Below are positions 31,838 through 45,272 of a DNA stretch of 64,000 nt, one piece after another (positions within the stretch are counted from its first letter, which is position 1; every line of letters starts with the position of its first letter). The DNA lies in assembly GCA_022747635.1 (NCBI GenBank), contig JAKTNV010000004.1, positions 84,983,552 through 85,047,551 of the forward strand, read 5' to 3'. This DNA is from Hetaerina americana. Its lineage: Eukaryota > Arthropoda > Insecta > Odonata > Calopterygidae. The position numbers and the translations under genes were made by a program. The notes under the pieces were generated by a model. The model made no database searches and was not told where the DNA came from. It saw only the letters and a program-made list of their open reading frames with translations.

Positions 31838-32063
31838 AAAAGTGTCACCAGAGATTTTGACGGTAGGTTCAGGACGCCGCGGGAGATCAGGAAAACAATT
31901 AAATATTGAATATTTCTGTGAAAAGGGCCGCCATTTTTTCCAGCCGGGCGGCGGGGCGCCGGAAAAAATGGCGGATTTTCTCACAAAAATATTCAATATT
32001 TAATTGTTTTCCTGATCTCCCGCGGCGTCCTGAACCTGCCGTCAAAATCTCTGGTGACACTTT
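31838..32063. repeat. Long perfect-type hairpin: inverted repeat with ~105-bp arms
   Basis: The left arm is about 31838-31945 and the right arm about 31959-32063, separated by roughly 13 GC-rich bases. By eye the arms differ at about six positions. They begin and end with 'aaagtgtcaccagagatttt' and its complement, and both contain 'gccattttttcc'. No clear target duplication or transposase is present. It could be a foldback or MITE-like element, or a locus giving a double-stranded hairpin RNA. Confidence 0.92.
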
Positions 32064-32980
32064 ACTGAAAATTAATGAACAAAAATTAATTATTGGATTG
32101 GTTGCATATCCAGCCAACAGATGGCGCATGCCTTCACTAATTGAAACCTCCTCAAATACCAGCGCATCCTAATACATCCTTTTCCCACCAGATGGTAACC
32201 AACGATGAATTGCGAAATTCAATTTTTACATGGTCATTTAAAATGTATCAACTATTCCCTATTTACCTCAATGAGATTTGTTCTAACTTTGGGCACGGTT
32301 AATATAAAATATGACGCACCTTCCCGATTACTTCCAGAACATTCTTATGGAATGTGCTGGAACTTCATAATGAATATAAACATAAGGGAGTTAAACAATA
32401 GACAATGCTCAAATGTCAAATTGGGCGGCAACCCTAATTGCTTGCAGTATCTTCTAGTTTATAATAAGTAATTTATATAAATTTTAATTCTATGCCTTTA
32501 GCCAGATGTGAAGTATAGAAGAGTTATGTTTGATCCAAAACACTTGGATATTAGTTAACATTTATTTCCAACAATTCTTCATCGACTTGATCTCAATGCA
32601 GTTGCATTGGTGCCGTTGAACTATGCAATTCTCTCTGCTGCCCTGGTTGCAACTTTGTCATGCTTATTATAACGGCAGTTATAGTAATTAACATTTTACT
32701 TATGTATAAGAATCAAATGCAAGAATATATCCAAATCCTTTATTAATTTCAAAATTATAGAATACAGAATTGTCAACTTAATAAGTCTAATTTCTTCTTA
32801 AACAATGCAGCCAACAACACTTTTACTGAAGACTCCTTGGGTTAGACAAAACCAATGTCCCCGATATTTCATGGATATTATTACCCTATTTCCAATTAAG
32901 TTTCTTTGAAAATTTAAAAATTTCACTGAATATTTTGTCTGCACAAAGTTGAAGGAATAATAGCTCTCTTACTCAATGGC
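32064..32980. other. No recognisable feature
   Basis: AT-rich unique sequence between the hairpin and the SINE insertion. Nothing further was identified. Confidence 0.4.
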
Positions 32981-32998
32981 ATGGAAAAATTATAATGG

Positions 32999-33312
32999 GG
33001 GGATCGAGATGGTGCGGGGGGCTAACGTACTGGATTCCCACCCTGAGGGCGCGGGTTCAAATCCCGGCGGTGTTGAATATTTTTCAGAGGTATCTCGATC
33101 CCTACTTGAGGTGCTTTTTGGAGGGCACTTTGAGTGAGTACGCCGTCCGTCGGATGGTACGTTAAGCCGCGGACCCCTTGGCGCCTTTCGTAAAAGAGTA
33201 GGCTAATGCCGACGCCGGGTTTCTCTCCACCCTTCATCCTTTCCTGTCCTTCCCCTATGGCGCAAATGACCTTAGCTGTCCGTCGCCTCCCCTCAAAACT
33301 ACTAGTACTACT
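32999..33312 (+). mobile_element. Intact tRNA-derived SINE with perfect 13-bp target duplication
   Basis: The tRNA-like head has an A-box-like ATGGTGCGGGGGGC and a consensus B-box GGTTCAAATCC. The body contains the core 'cgccgtccgtcggatggtac', 'gttaagccgcggacccc' and 'ttggcgcctttcg', and a CTA-rich 3' end (actactagtactacta). The 13-mer aaaattataatgg flanks it at 32986-32998 and 33313-33325. Other copies of this family lie at 1932, 26341 and 39620. The body resembles, from memory, the conserved central domain of the MetaSINE superfamily. That match is unverified. Confidence 0.92.
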
Positions 33313-33329
33313 AAAATTATAATGGATGC

Positions 33330-34520
33330 TTTGAATTGTACCAGAAAGTTAACTTTACATACTAATATCCAAACGCAATTAGGATGTCATATTTTCAAAT
33401 TACCTGTGTTGACCAATCAATTGGATATTTTCAAAAGTAATAAAAATTCATTTGCTTAGTTGCACAGGCATAAGGAATTTAGATTTTAATTAATTTCCCT
33501 ACTGCATATTATTAGTCAGTAAATATGAAGTTCTATGAATCATGGGAGAGGAGCAGGGATTGCTGGGAATAATCAGGCACTAACGGTGGATGCAGACTTT
33601 TTTTTATTAGCAATGGGTGCTGAAAATCGTAATATAGGGGAGAATGTTAGGCGAGGAATGGTTAGTAATAATAGAGGCATATTAAACAATGGAGTAAGGA
33701 GGTATGCATAAATTGAAGAGGTCAATTGAAGCATTGGATGTTGGGTTGCTTTTTTAGGTGTGGCAGGGAAGGTATCGCTGTCCTGCTGGTAGCCCATTTC
33801 CATCACAGACCTACCTTTACCAGTAGATTAATATAATTATTATAATTACACGCCTTTTAAAAAACAGGAAAATGTAGCAATCAAATAGATATAAAATAAA
33901 AAGGAATTTAAAATCAAAAGAACATAATCAAGTAGTAGGTTTTATTTGTATGGAATCTGAAATCAAATTAAGGATAATGAATCTGTAACTGTTGATCAAA
34001 ACTTTATCAACAGTGATTTATTGAACCAGATTTACCTTCCAATTACAGAACTGGATAATATCTTATATTAAAATAAGGGTTTTAATCATCTTAATAATGG
34101 GAACTTTTTGCCAAAACAAAAAAATGTGACCAAAAGTAGTATTGCATAATGCTAGATTACTTCAAAATTTAATCATTTCTCTTCATATTTTACTTCACCT
34201 CTCCATTTAGATCCAATTTGAAAATTAACAATTTGGACCTTGAGAAACTGAAGTTGAAAAAAGATGAGAAAAAGCCCATTGAAGGATTGGAGAGCAATAA
34301 CCTTTATACCTAGAAACTGTTAATTGGAAGAAACAATTGAAATAAAGATCAAATGAGGATCCGCCATCCACATACCAGTGGGTGATTAAGGCTCTTTGGT
34401 TTTCATGGGTGCTAAAGGACCATTTTGAAGGTCCAATCAATAACATATTCTTCAACATGGTTACTTAATTGCAATAAAGTCATTCGTGTTTTTTTACTGT
34501 TTTTCCAGCTCTAATAAGTT
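33330..34520. other. No recognisable feature
   Basis: AT-rich unique sequence with an A/T homopolymer stretch near 33598. No gene or repeat family was recognised. Confidence 0.4.
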
Positions 34521-34522
34521 AA

Positions 34523-34571
34523 CACATTAAATCACATATCACACATCATATCACATCACACATCACATCAA
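34523..34571. repeat. Imperfect 'atcac' microsatellite-like run
   Basis: Short repeats of atcac/acatc (for example catatcacacatcatatcac) form a small simple-sequence patch. Confidence 0.75.
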
Positions 34572-34929
34572 TTTAGTCAGCTGGAATCCATATTTTCAAC
34601 CTCTGGCACCTACCTATCTTTCTATTTATTTGCTCAAATGGTTGCAGCTCATTTCTGGCAGTTAAAAAATGAATGTCAAATAATTTTTAAAACATTTCGT
34701 TTCTCCACATATAGATAGGAAGTCTTTATTTAAATTTTCATGTTAAAAATTGGATTACATCAAATGAAGATAAATCTATTAATTATAAAAACAAAGAAGA
34801 GTCAAGCCATGTCATGATAAAACATTAAAAACCTGGGTGCTAGGCACCACTGTAATATTAACTACAAAAAATCACAGCAATCAACCCAAAGGCTTGTATG
34901 GTTAGTGATGATAGAATTTACTCAATACT

Positions 34930-35115
34930 AATCCCAATGGGGTGTTCAATTCACACATCAGGGTGCCTTTCCCTTTGCAGGTTATGGTTTCCCAGCCAGA
35001 TCTGGTATCAAAAAACAGCTAGGGTAATGCTGAGTTAGAGGTATGACTTTGAATCGAACCTGGGGCCCTCCAGTCAGCAGTCCAGCACTATTTCCGGTCT
35101 ATCATGTCTCCCAAT
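34930..35115 (-). mobile_element. tRNA-derived SINE, second family
   Basis: On the minus strand the head contains a B-box-like CCAGGTTCGATTCAAAGTC, followed about 65 nt later by 'CCAGATCTGGCTGGGAAACC' and GCAAAGGGAAAGGCACCC. The same order in diverged form is present at 28870-29050. The ends are approximate. Confidence 0.6.
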
Positions 35116-35119
35116 GATA

Positions 35120-35965
35120 TGTTCATTTGATTTCTTCCTTTATCATTATAGCAGGGCAAATTTTTGACACATCACAAATGTTGGAAGTTATTAGTTTATA
35201 AGCTGACACTAACTCAGTTTCTATCAATAATACCTTTTATGATGATTAAAAACAAAATTTGGCAAAACAAATGTACATATTTGAAAACACTATTTTATTC
35301 AAAATTCTTCATAGACTCGTACGGAATGATTGATTACATGCACGATTTGTCTGTTAACAAGATCTACCTGGGAATCCAGAGCTGGGTCAGGGAATGAGCT
35401 AGCCCTATCTTATTGAATGGGAATTTATGTGAACTGGGATGGGAACTGTTGTGCGAATTTCAAACGTCACAAATATTATCTATTGATTTAAGGGGATCTC
35501 TCTTATGACACCATCCCTCAAGTAGGATTGATTAGTCTCGATTTCAGATCAATGAGGCAGTTTGTCACACAAAGTAGCAATTATAGAGTGACAGGAAGAA
35601 ATGGTTTTCAACACCCTACAGGTCCACCCATCTTCATTTCAATTCATTGGTGTCTATCATCATTTTCGAATATACATTTGAGAATCTCTCCTTGTTCATA
35701 CTTGGGACCAAGTGGGTTGGGCATGGCACTAAGAATAACGGATAAAAGTTAGCAATGCCTTAGTTACCAAATTTGCCATTCATCAGATAGCAAAAAACTA
35801 CCATTTCAATATTTATACCCTTCTGGAGGTATCACATCCGGAAGCAACCCAAGGTTCTCATGCAATCACCTGTGATTATTATTATCAGGTAATCTACCGG
35901 TTAAGATAGGTTTTTGGATGGACATAATTTCTAATTAAATTATTTGTGACCCCTAGCAAAACTCA
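35120..35965. other. No recognisable feature
   Basis: Unique sequence between a SINE and a LINE-end fragment. Frames are short and unconvincing. Confidence 0.4.
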
Positions 35966-35970
35966 ACATC

Positions 35971-36204
35971 CTACTTTACAACAGGTCCCTCTTTAAGCTC
36001 CAAGTACTTTCTTCCTCCCTTCATCCTGTGCAACATCCTTATCCTGTTCCTTCCCTTTCCTTGTTTGCCTAACATTCTCCCCTCAATTACAGCCTTCAAC
36101 ATCCCGCTGCCAGTCAAAACCCCCTTCAGCCACTTTTCCTGTCTCCATAAGATTGCTCCAGACAAACCCATCTCTTTGTATCCCTTGGCTAACGTTCTTG
36201 TCAC
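35971..36204 (-). pseudogene. LINE ORF2 C-terminal fragment
   Basis: The 77-codon frame contains WRQEKWLKGVL, then VIEGRMLGKQGKGRNRIRML and KGGRKYLELKE. The last part resembles the 'VxEGRxxGKRGRGRPRxxxLD' C-terminus common in RTE/CR1-like LINE ORF2 proteins. A more decayed relative seems to lie at 44150-44262. The rest of the LINE is absent. Confidence 0.55.
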
Positions 36205-36209
36205 TGAAC

Positions 36210-39040
36210 AATTGGGAGGGTCTCATTATATATGCCTGCTCATGTTGTAGTAGACCCCTGAAGTTTTACTCAGAATTTCCACTTTTAATATAACTCTCGT
36301 GTCAGTAGTGTTTTGTATTTATTGAATGTTTGCAAGTTTATTCCAGTGAAGTAATTTTAATTAAAACCGATGATTATTCAAGAAATGCATGTTCTCAACA
36401 AGGATGAAACGAAAGTTAATTGAGCACTTTCAACAGTGGGTATCAAGTTATAAACAATCATTATATATTTGGATTTAATCAATAGGGAGACCCACTTCCT
36501 TCATAAATTCACCACCATTGCCACAAATACTGCCCACGAAAGACCACTACAATTGCTTACTCTTGCCACTATTACAAAGCCTCCAACAATCAGGATTCAG
36601 AAGCAGCTGTAGAGCAACGCATAACCATGACATCAATATTACAAGGCTACAATGCCAATGAATTTCAAAATCAGACCTCGCTGAAGAGTAACTTCGATCG
36701 CAAATAATAGTTTTAATTATTACAAATACGCTCTTGCCCATGTAGATCAACCCTTTTTTTCCATTGAAATTTTTATTTAATGCCTTGCTTAGTGGAAATT
36801 AACAACCATTCAGAGGAACAAGGTTGTCAAGAGAAATTGTCTTTATGATTCCCAACAAGAATATTAAAAATCTATTGTCAACACTTTTCTCTGTCAAAGA
36901 GTCATCATGAAAATATATCAAGATCGTATTCCTTGCAGTAATCCAATTGATGTAAATGGAGTAAAAGTAAAAAGTAAAATGGAGTGAAGTAAACTAAATA
37001 GCAACAATTCTCCATCTACCACCACCAATGCTCTATCAATGGATTGTGGTGATGAAGGGCTTAGGGAAGACTGGAAATGCAATATAAGGGAGAAGTGGAA
37101 GGAATGAGAAAAATAACTGGATATTTGTAGGGTGCCCTGCCAACTGCATCCCATCTGGTCCCTCCGAAGTCCTGTGACAAGTCCTCCACCTTCCCTTTTG
37201 CCTTCTCCATTCAGCCTTGTACCAAAATGACTTCGGTCACTGAGCTGTTTAAATAAAACACAAAAACAACAAAGGTCAGTATCATTGGGAGTAACCAAGA
37301 ACTCTTTGCTCTCTTAGACAATGTAAGGTTAGGCAATGACTGGGGAATGATGAATTAGTCATCCTGGGTTTTCCATTGCTTTGGTCTATCTGCTCTGAAA
37401 GCAGTTTTGCAATCAATCCAAAGAATTTTTTAATTAAAATCATCCCAGGAGGCATTTGCAAGGTGAAAGGTTAATGCGGCCATTCTTACCTTGTCCATTC
37501 ATACAGAATCTAACTGTCATTTGCGATAAAACAATAGAGACATTGGAAAAACAAGCAATTCTCATAGTTTGTGATTGTATAATATATGCAGCATGGCCTT
37601 CACTCAACATGTAATTAGGAGAGGCCAAATTAATGGCTATTAAGAACTAATTCTAACTTTAACGCATCATAGAAGCCACATAAATAATATCAACAAGCGA
37701 AGAGCTTCAACAGAGGATGCCCATTAATTCATGGAAGTGAAAATTCAAATGGCCCAATTGTAAGGAAAACCACACTAACCATTTTCACATTATCACTATG
37801 GGCCCATGCAGGCAATTGAATTTACTATATACCCTGATTATTTTAACCTTCTTCTAAAAATAACTCACTGTAACCAGTTCCTTTATTCCTCAGAACAAGT
37901 GCCCAACCATCCTCTACCTCATTTAAGAGAAAACATCCTAACCACAAGCCCTCAATCAACATAAGGTATGATGTGCTTTTTAAAATAAATTAAAAGATGA
38001 AGACAGTAGACAGACATGCTCCAACTTAAATTTATGCCATGGTTCAAAGAAAACTTCATTTCGCAGAGCACATTAGATGACTCACATCCAACCAGTTAAA
38101 GGGAATATGAGATTGATTTGGAGACATTTTGCTTCGATTGAAAGATCCATTTGAGAAATAAAAAAAAGAAAACTCAAATAAAAATTTGAACAATAAAATT
38201 TCAAGTTTCAATTTAATGAAGAACATATTATTCCTCTTTTATTTGAGACATGCCACTCACTACATATAACACACACTACTACTTGCAGAAGCACTGCAAA
38301 GATTTTGAAGTCAAATATATACAAATTGTCACATAAGGGATAAAATATATAAAGATTTAAAATAGCTTACTTCACTAGTTGCAGCGTGAATCTTGCTCTC
38401 TTCCCTCTTCTGCCTTAGCAGACCTCATTTGGTCGAGCACACTTCAGAGCGTGGCTTCTTTCAGTTAAGAGCACAAATTGTGACTCCAAAGTTACGCTGA
38501 TGATGAATTGGTGATGTTGTAGGCTTCAAAAAACAGTTTCTCCAAAGTGCAGTCCATTCTAGGCATAGGGTAAGATTTGAGGTCCAGCAACCTTATTTCT
38601 AGATAGGAAGTAGAAGTTTATAAAAGTACAGCAATGGGAGGGGTGGCAGCATGGGGGAGTTTGTGATTAAAAAAGAATCACTCAACCACATGAACAGTTT
38701 GGGGGTGAAGGAAACAAAGAATTTATCAGCAAAAAGTTACAGAACTAGGAAATTTTGATAAAAATGTCTCCTTATTTGTGGATCTGTGTGTTGAACTATA
38801 ATTAATTTTACTTTTTCTGTCCATGGTATCAGAACTGAATGGCATATGGTTAAATGAATTTGGTCAATATATAAATAAGACTAAATAAAGTAATAAAAGT
38901 AAGAGTTTCAAATAAAGATTGAAATGAATGATATGATTAGAGGGTTCCTAATTTTGTCTCCAAACTGTTCACCACCTAAATGAAAGCAATTTACCATCAA
39001 AACTTATTAATTTTTGACGATACTACATGCTGATCATATT
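36210..39040. other. No recognisable feature
   Basis: AT-rich, intron-like sequence. Frames such as 36918-37298 show no family resemblance. I see no RNA gene or repeat family. Confidence 0.4.
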
Positions 39041-39239
39041 GTCAGTAATACTTTTCAATTACTATGGAATGCAACATTATGAAAATTCATTAAATTTTTA
39101 TCTACTCTGTCTATGATTTGTTCATTAAAATTATTTCCACAAAATTTTTCCCAAGATGACTGCCAAATACTGAAACAAGTACAATAAAGTACAGTGCTTC
39201 TCTCGGCTACATTTTTTGAGTGAATCCATATTTGTATTC

Positions 39240-39345
39240 CTGTAGCAGAAGGCACATTCGTTCCTATGTGCTCACATGTACCTGAAGATGGCATAATAAT
39301 GTGAAAATACTTGGTACACCGTAATAAAAGGATGGTGGAATGGTA
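39240..39345 (+). mobile_element. Degenerate retroelement 3' end (CTGAAGATGG...AATAAAAGG)
   Basis: 'cctgaagatggcataataat', then gtgaaaatac, ttggtac and aataaaagg resemble the stereotyped 3' ends of Penelope-like elements and some LINEs, where CTGAxGA and GAAA flank a short hairpin. Here GAAAC has become GAAAA and the hairpin is imperfect. No coding remnant was recognised beside it. Confidence 0.35.
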
Positions 39346-39619
39346 CAAACCGGGGCACAAGCTATCACACAGTACTTACACTTGGGCTGAGAGAGTCCTG
39401 GTGAAAAAGAAGCTGCATAACTTCCACAGACAGGTACACTGAATGTGATACCCCTCAGACAGGATAGAATTATATCTGAAATATTTCACTTTAAGCTGAA
39501 TTGATCATTTGAAGAAAATTAAACATAAGGATCACAGTATGTTTATCTCCATGACCAATATTGAAGGTAGAAGTTCAAGAATCTCCTCATTTGTGCTTGA
39601 ATAAATACCCTAGGATATC

Positions 39620-39862
39620 AATCTGGGAATGGGGGGGGGATAGAGGACACTATTGTCAGCATTAGTCTACTATAAGAGAAAGATGCCAAGGGGTCACATA
39701 ATTAAATCCTCCATTTGTAGGATGGACTACTCCATTGTAGCATATGGTACCTTAGTAGGGATCAGGATATCTTAAAATTAAAGTATGTCACCACTGTGAT
39801 TCGAACCCAGTCCTTCAGTATGGGAATTCAATACACTAGCTGATGCACCAACCTGATATCCT
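39620..39862 (-). mobile_element. tRNA-derived SINE, minus strand (same family as 32999)
   Basis: The minus strand reads AGGTTGGTGCATCAGC, then ATTGAATTCCCATAC, B-box GGGTTCGAATCAC and the core GACCCCTTGGCATCTTTC followed by GTAGACTAATGCTGAC, in the same order as the intact SINE at 32999. The central part is shortened and diverged. Confidence 0.75.
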
Positions 39863-40138
39863 TCATCGAAGTCATGTTATTCGGCTAATAACCTAGAATG
39901 CAAAAGCATTCTAAAACTTTTTATAACATGTAACGATTGCTATAAGTTACACATTTTTTACCAGGTCATAATTACGTGGAATCAGTCTGAAATTACACGG
40001 AGTAGCGTACAGTATCATCCAGTAATGCCATTGATCCATTGGAGTGGGTAAATCTTCCCTCACTCCAATATTCATTCCTCGTCCTCCCTCCGCAGCCACG
40101 AACAGAATGTGTCCAGAGAGCTCCACTCACGCCCCGCT

Positions 40139-40460
40139 CTAGAGAAGGAAGGCTGCCAGGAACAGAAGAAACAATGCAAGGAAAAAATGCGAGATGGAGG
40201 AATGCAGGGAATGAATAGCAGGGATTTGCCGGCGCGTGAAGACGCGGAGAGCTAGCAAATGTAATAGACTATGACGCCTGCCTGGGAAAGGGAAGGGGTT
40301 ATCAGGGAAGAGAGTGAGGACGAGATAGGGGGGGCAAGAGTGAAAGAGGGGAAACACTCGTCCACCCTTGATGACCTGGGCGATGAGTGCCATGGAATGG
40401 TGAAATGAGTGAAGGAGGCGGGGAGGGATAAGTTGGTTGGCGTGGAGGTCCTTTCAAGTT
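40139..40460 (+). repeat. Purine-rich, relatively GC-rich stretch
   Basis: Many GGGA/GAGG runs give overlapping open frames on the minus strand by composition. No protein family was recognised. Confidence 0.5.
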
Positions 40461-41317
40461 GACCTATCCGATGGCTTCGCAAGTGGGATGGGAAATAAGT
40501 GGAGGGGTGGGAGTGATTTCATTGAGCGCGGGTGCATTCGACCATTGGCAAACGCAGCGACTGAGTGTGGTTCAAGGCGAGTCCCAAGTTATTAGGCTGC
40601 TCTTCCAAACGGAGTGAGTAGGGGCTCCTATACTTAAATTTGACACAAGGCTTTTGAGGGACGGTCGTGTGGGCCATTTCATTAAGTCTCCTTGTTTTGG
40701 ACAAGGATGGAGTGGCCCTTGCCGAGAGTATTTCCCACGAAGCGAGCCTTTACAGACACACTTGAGAATGTTGGAAGAATTTCTGTTTCCTTTTCGAAGA
40801 TAGTCAACGAGAAGAATGCAAAGGTTCCCTTTGTTTTGGTCGCTCAAACAAAGAACGATTTGAATTTGAATGAGACTTTTTTCCGTTTGCAATAGGAAGT
40901 ACAAGCGATCACGGCAATTGAGTGCGAAGACTTACGGCGACTCTCGGTACGGGCCTAAAATCTTACAAATAGATTTATTACTCCATTGTTTCAATAATTA
41001 CAATGACGAAAATCTTTATCAGCTTTTATGACCAAAGAACGACCTCGGCCCAATGTTCACATACGAAAATAACGCTCGGAATTGTCCAAGAACTTTTAAA
41101 CCTTTCAAAAGAGTTTGTTGAACCCTTTGTTTCATTAAATTTTTAAAAATATCATTCTAGATGGCGTACTTGTGTTACTTGCCCCATCTTGTCTCGGTAG
41201 GAGAGATCATGTCAATTAAATTGGAGAGATTAAGTGCGGGAGAAATAGATGTAAGATGCAATTTTTCCCACCAACGATAAGGGATCAGAATAAAATGTTT
41301 TTGGCCGGGTCGTTGTA

Positions 41318-42244
<927 letters not shown>

Positions 42245-42344
42245 TAAGAGGGAAAGGTGTTTCGTGTCAAGGGTAGTCTGGCGTTTATTCACCCACCGCC
42301 ACACACCCTAGTGATGGCAAGCAGGGTACTAAATAAAACTAAAA

Positions 42345-44140
42345 GTAACATTTAAGTTCAGAAAAAAAATTTATCTAAATTAGCTGTAGATGATAGCATT
42401 GAAAAGCGCTTCTATTCGATACAATTATGATTGCGCTGCTTATCATGTGAGGGGGATGAAAAGGAAGATAAATGTATCACAGACCCTAACAGAGAAGGGG
42501 ATGGGGAAAAAGAGAGCCGCATACATGTATAACCTTAAATAATTTTAAAATGGCTCAATTTCGGGTGCAATCAAGCAGATGGGAAAAAGCTCGCCTACTC
42601 GGGCGTAAAAGAGAAAACTGGCCTTACCTCTCCACCGCTCTCCCTTTCCCTCTCTCCCACATTTCAGCATTGCCCTCCCAGAGTACGGACTGGACGACCT
42701 TAAGGCGCAAGAAGACAAGGGAGTGTTGGCCAGGTTGTCGCGAACAAACAATTGTTGACTTTTTTCGTCGGTCAGTTCTCGCTGCCATTTTACTTTTTGT
42801 TGAGGAGTTTCCTGAACCTCTCTTTCGCTTTCTGGCACGATTTCCAGGCGTAATTAACAGCGGTAATATTTTGTCCCTAGTAACGGGAAATAGCCCTTAT
42901 TTGTCTGATTTTAATTCAAATAATAGCTATTCAGCGTTTACCCATACTAAAAGTGTATGAGAAAAATTGGAAATGCATGGATTTAAGTTCTATAAATAAA
43001 GAAGTCGCTAAAAGATAATATTAGGTGATTTTCCCGTTTGGAGAAGAATTGGTTTCAGTCACTTTGAGACATTACTGGAGCAACTTTCTCCCTGCAATAA
43101 GTGGGAACCGGAGTAAGTATCCGATTGTCCGCTGTAAGAATAATTCTACTTTTTCCCTTCAATAGATTGCACAAAATATTTTGCACTGCTAAATCTGATA
43201 ATGCAGGTGACAACCATAGCAAACCACTTCTCCCCTCTTCTCCATCATCGTCTCGCATGTACTATGATGCATCTAAATCTCGTGTGCACACGCGCCAGTG
43301 TGATGCGCCTCGATTGAGTCCAAATAAGGTACTATAGAGAATGCTGTCGGACCCTTTTGATGAGAGGGGCTGCCATTCCTTCCCTCCTCCCCTCGGAATT
43401 TTGAGTGTTGGTCAGACACGCCGGCCGATTCTGCCGAAGAATTTGCGGGACTCTTAAAAAACACGTTTAACATTAGGAGTTTTCAAAAATCGCTGTTTGC
43501 AAGCTACAGGATTGGGTTCTACTCCATAACTGCGGCTGGCTTCACTTGGAATTAGGCAAACTCGGCTTTCAGAGCGCTGTCTCAATTTAACATACGTGAA
43601 GCTTTGCTTGGACCCAATTGAACTCTTTGGCAAATTCGTTGTCTGAACAGTTAGTGCGAAGAGAGGGTTATGAGGGGAGACGAGCAAACGTGGGACGAGA
43701 GGAAGCGGAACAGCAGACCCCGTCGCTAACTGTAAGGGGTCGAGCGAGGGCTGGCGAGGCAACGCATGCGGGATCGGCCCACCCCTCTCCGCTCGAGGTT
43801 TTTCCAGCCAAGCCAAGACCGAACGGCGAAAGGGAAGAGGTGACGGTGAGGAGAGCATTGCGAGGGAAACAACTTCCATCTGTTCACCCCTTTTTAAGCT
43901 GTAACCTGCCATCCCATTCTTCGCACTACCGAGACTAACTGGCTACAACACCCTACCCCCTCATCCTCGTTGATTTACCTATTCTACTTTATATGTCCAC
44001 CTTCTACTTCATGTTTATCTCAATTCATTTTTATCACGGTTATTTTAGATTTTAAGGTGGACAAAGACTGAGCAGCGATACACATCGTGACATCTCTTAA
44101 CAAAAAACAACGAGACAAGCGACGCTAATATAAAACCCAT
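42345..44140. other. No recognisable gene
   Basis: Unique sequence. Frames at 42550-42960 (+), 43454-43912 (-) and 43618-43938 (+) are moderately long, but the last two overlap on opposite strands and none resembles a known family. No splice-supported structure was found. Confidence 0.4.
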
Positions 44141-44149
44141 TACTTCGGC

Positions 44150-44262
44150 GTGCTTCCTCTCTACACTCCGTCCAACATCCCTACACTACTCCTGTCCCTT
44201 TTTACTTTTCCTAGCCTTATCCCCTACATCACAGTCTTCAACATCACTTTGAAAATGGAAAC
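44150..44262 (-). pseudogene. Decayed LINE C-terminal fragment
   Basis: The plus-strand text 'caacatccctacactactcc', then tgtccctttttacttttcctag and 'cagtcttcaacatcac' parallels the complement of the LINE C-terminal fragment at 36020-36110, with many differences and no intact frame. Confidence 0.4.
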
Positions 44263-44519
44263 GTTCTACATTTCTCTTCCCTACCTCCTACGCATCTCTT
44301 CCAGCAATCTCCTCTCCTCCCCCACTAGGCCTAGCAATTCCTTTGTTTTAGATATACTACAAATGTTTCGTGGCGAACGCGATAATACCAAGGTAATTCG
44401 CATTGGCGTTCCACAACGGCAGAGACCGTTGATTAATGGATAAGAGATCCAACAAAGACTGAGTGGACAATCCGGGTGAAGCTACGAGAAGGCGAAATCC
44501 CACAAAAAACCATCCCGTT

Positions 44520-44675
44520 TCCGAGTTTATTACCTGGATCCGGAATAAGGCATCGCTGTCCCATACAACCAAGCCCTAAATGGAGGGATATCCTCCTAGG
44601 CGAGAATCGAAACCGCGACCTTTGGGTTAGTAGGCGAGGACGTTACCCCGCCGCCACCGAGGCCGGCCACTATGT
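44520..44675 (-). mobile_element. tRNA-derived SINE head
   Basis: On the minus strand GGCCTCGGTGGCGGCGGGGT (A-box-like) is followed by CTCGCCTACTAACC and a B-box GGTTTCGATTCTCGCC. A short tail (TAGGGCTTGGTTGTATGGGA) follows before similarity is lost. Confidence 0.6.
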
Positions 44676-44899
44676 GGTAAGATTTATTAAATACTTAAAC
44701 AAGGGTAAAATAATGGCTGATAACTTATGATAAAGTAGTCCAATTAATGGAGATTACAATTTTTTCACCTAAGTTCAACGTAGTCATCCGCGAAACCATT
44801 CCTTCGAACTTATTATTTAATTTACTTGTGGTGTTATCTTCGGCTCTTTCGAGTAAAGACTTTGAATAAGAGGAACAACAAACATTATCTCGAATAAAC

Positions 44900-45239
44900 G
44901 GATGATTCCGTTAAAAGTTATTCTTGCGGAAACTCCCGCAGTTTCTATGGAATTTGGCAAGGTATAAATAGCCTCAGTGTTTAAAAGTTCTCGTGGACAG
45001 TGGCGCGTCACGCACGACTTCGAATGCTCGTGACAACATATTGTTCCTTTAGAGCCCCCAAAATTTCAGAGTTTAAGAGGACACCTCGATAGCTTAACTG
45101 GTTAAAGCACTCGACAGGGCATTGAGGGATCCGGGTTCGTATCCCGCCAAGACGAATGATTTTTACGCTCTGAAGTTGTTGTATTGAAATGCATATTAGG
45201 ATGACTCCGTTAAATGTTACCGCTGCGCCATCTCCCGCA
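44900..45239 (+). repeat. Diverged unit of the tRNA-like 335-bp repeat
   Basis: The text follows the order of the 24213-24921 units: 'gatgattccgttaaaagtta', 'aactcccgcagtttctatgg', 'ctcgtggacagtggcgcgtc', 'ccccaaaatttcagagttta' followed by agaggac, the tRNA-like part, 'gcgaatgatttttacgctct' in slightly altered form, and a second 'gatgactccgttaaatgtta'. It ends at 'catctcccgca' (45239), where the R1-like LINE begins. The repeat text resumes at 49914 with 'agtttctttggaat'. Confidence 0.88.
45083..45154 (+). repeat. tRNA-like sequence 3
   Basis: It has an A-box TAGCTTAACTGG, an anticodon stem CTCGA/TTGAG with loop CAGGGCA (no U33), and a B-box GGTTCGTATCC with one change from consensus. The acceptor is weaker than in the 24.4 kb copies. 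It is a decayed relative of those, not a tRNA gene. Confidence 0.6.
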
Positions 45240-45272
45240 TATGAAAGAAGAGTGAGCATGCAATTATTGAAT

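Noticed and set aside
31656..32172. Several frames with the shared peptide RRGRSGKQLNIEYF on both strands
   Set aside because: The repetition is produced by the inverted-repeat arms, not by related genes.
42550..42960. 136-codon plus-strand frame
   Set aside because: No recognisable domain and no context; not called as a gene.
43454..43938. Overlapping 106- and 152-codon frames on opposite strands
   Set aside because: No family resemblance, splice support or conservation; probably chance frames in a moderately GC-rich patch.
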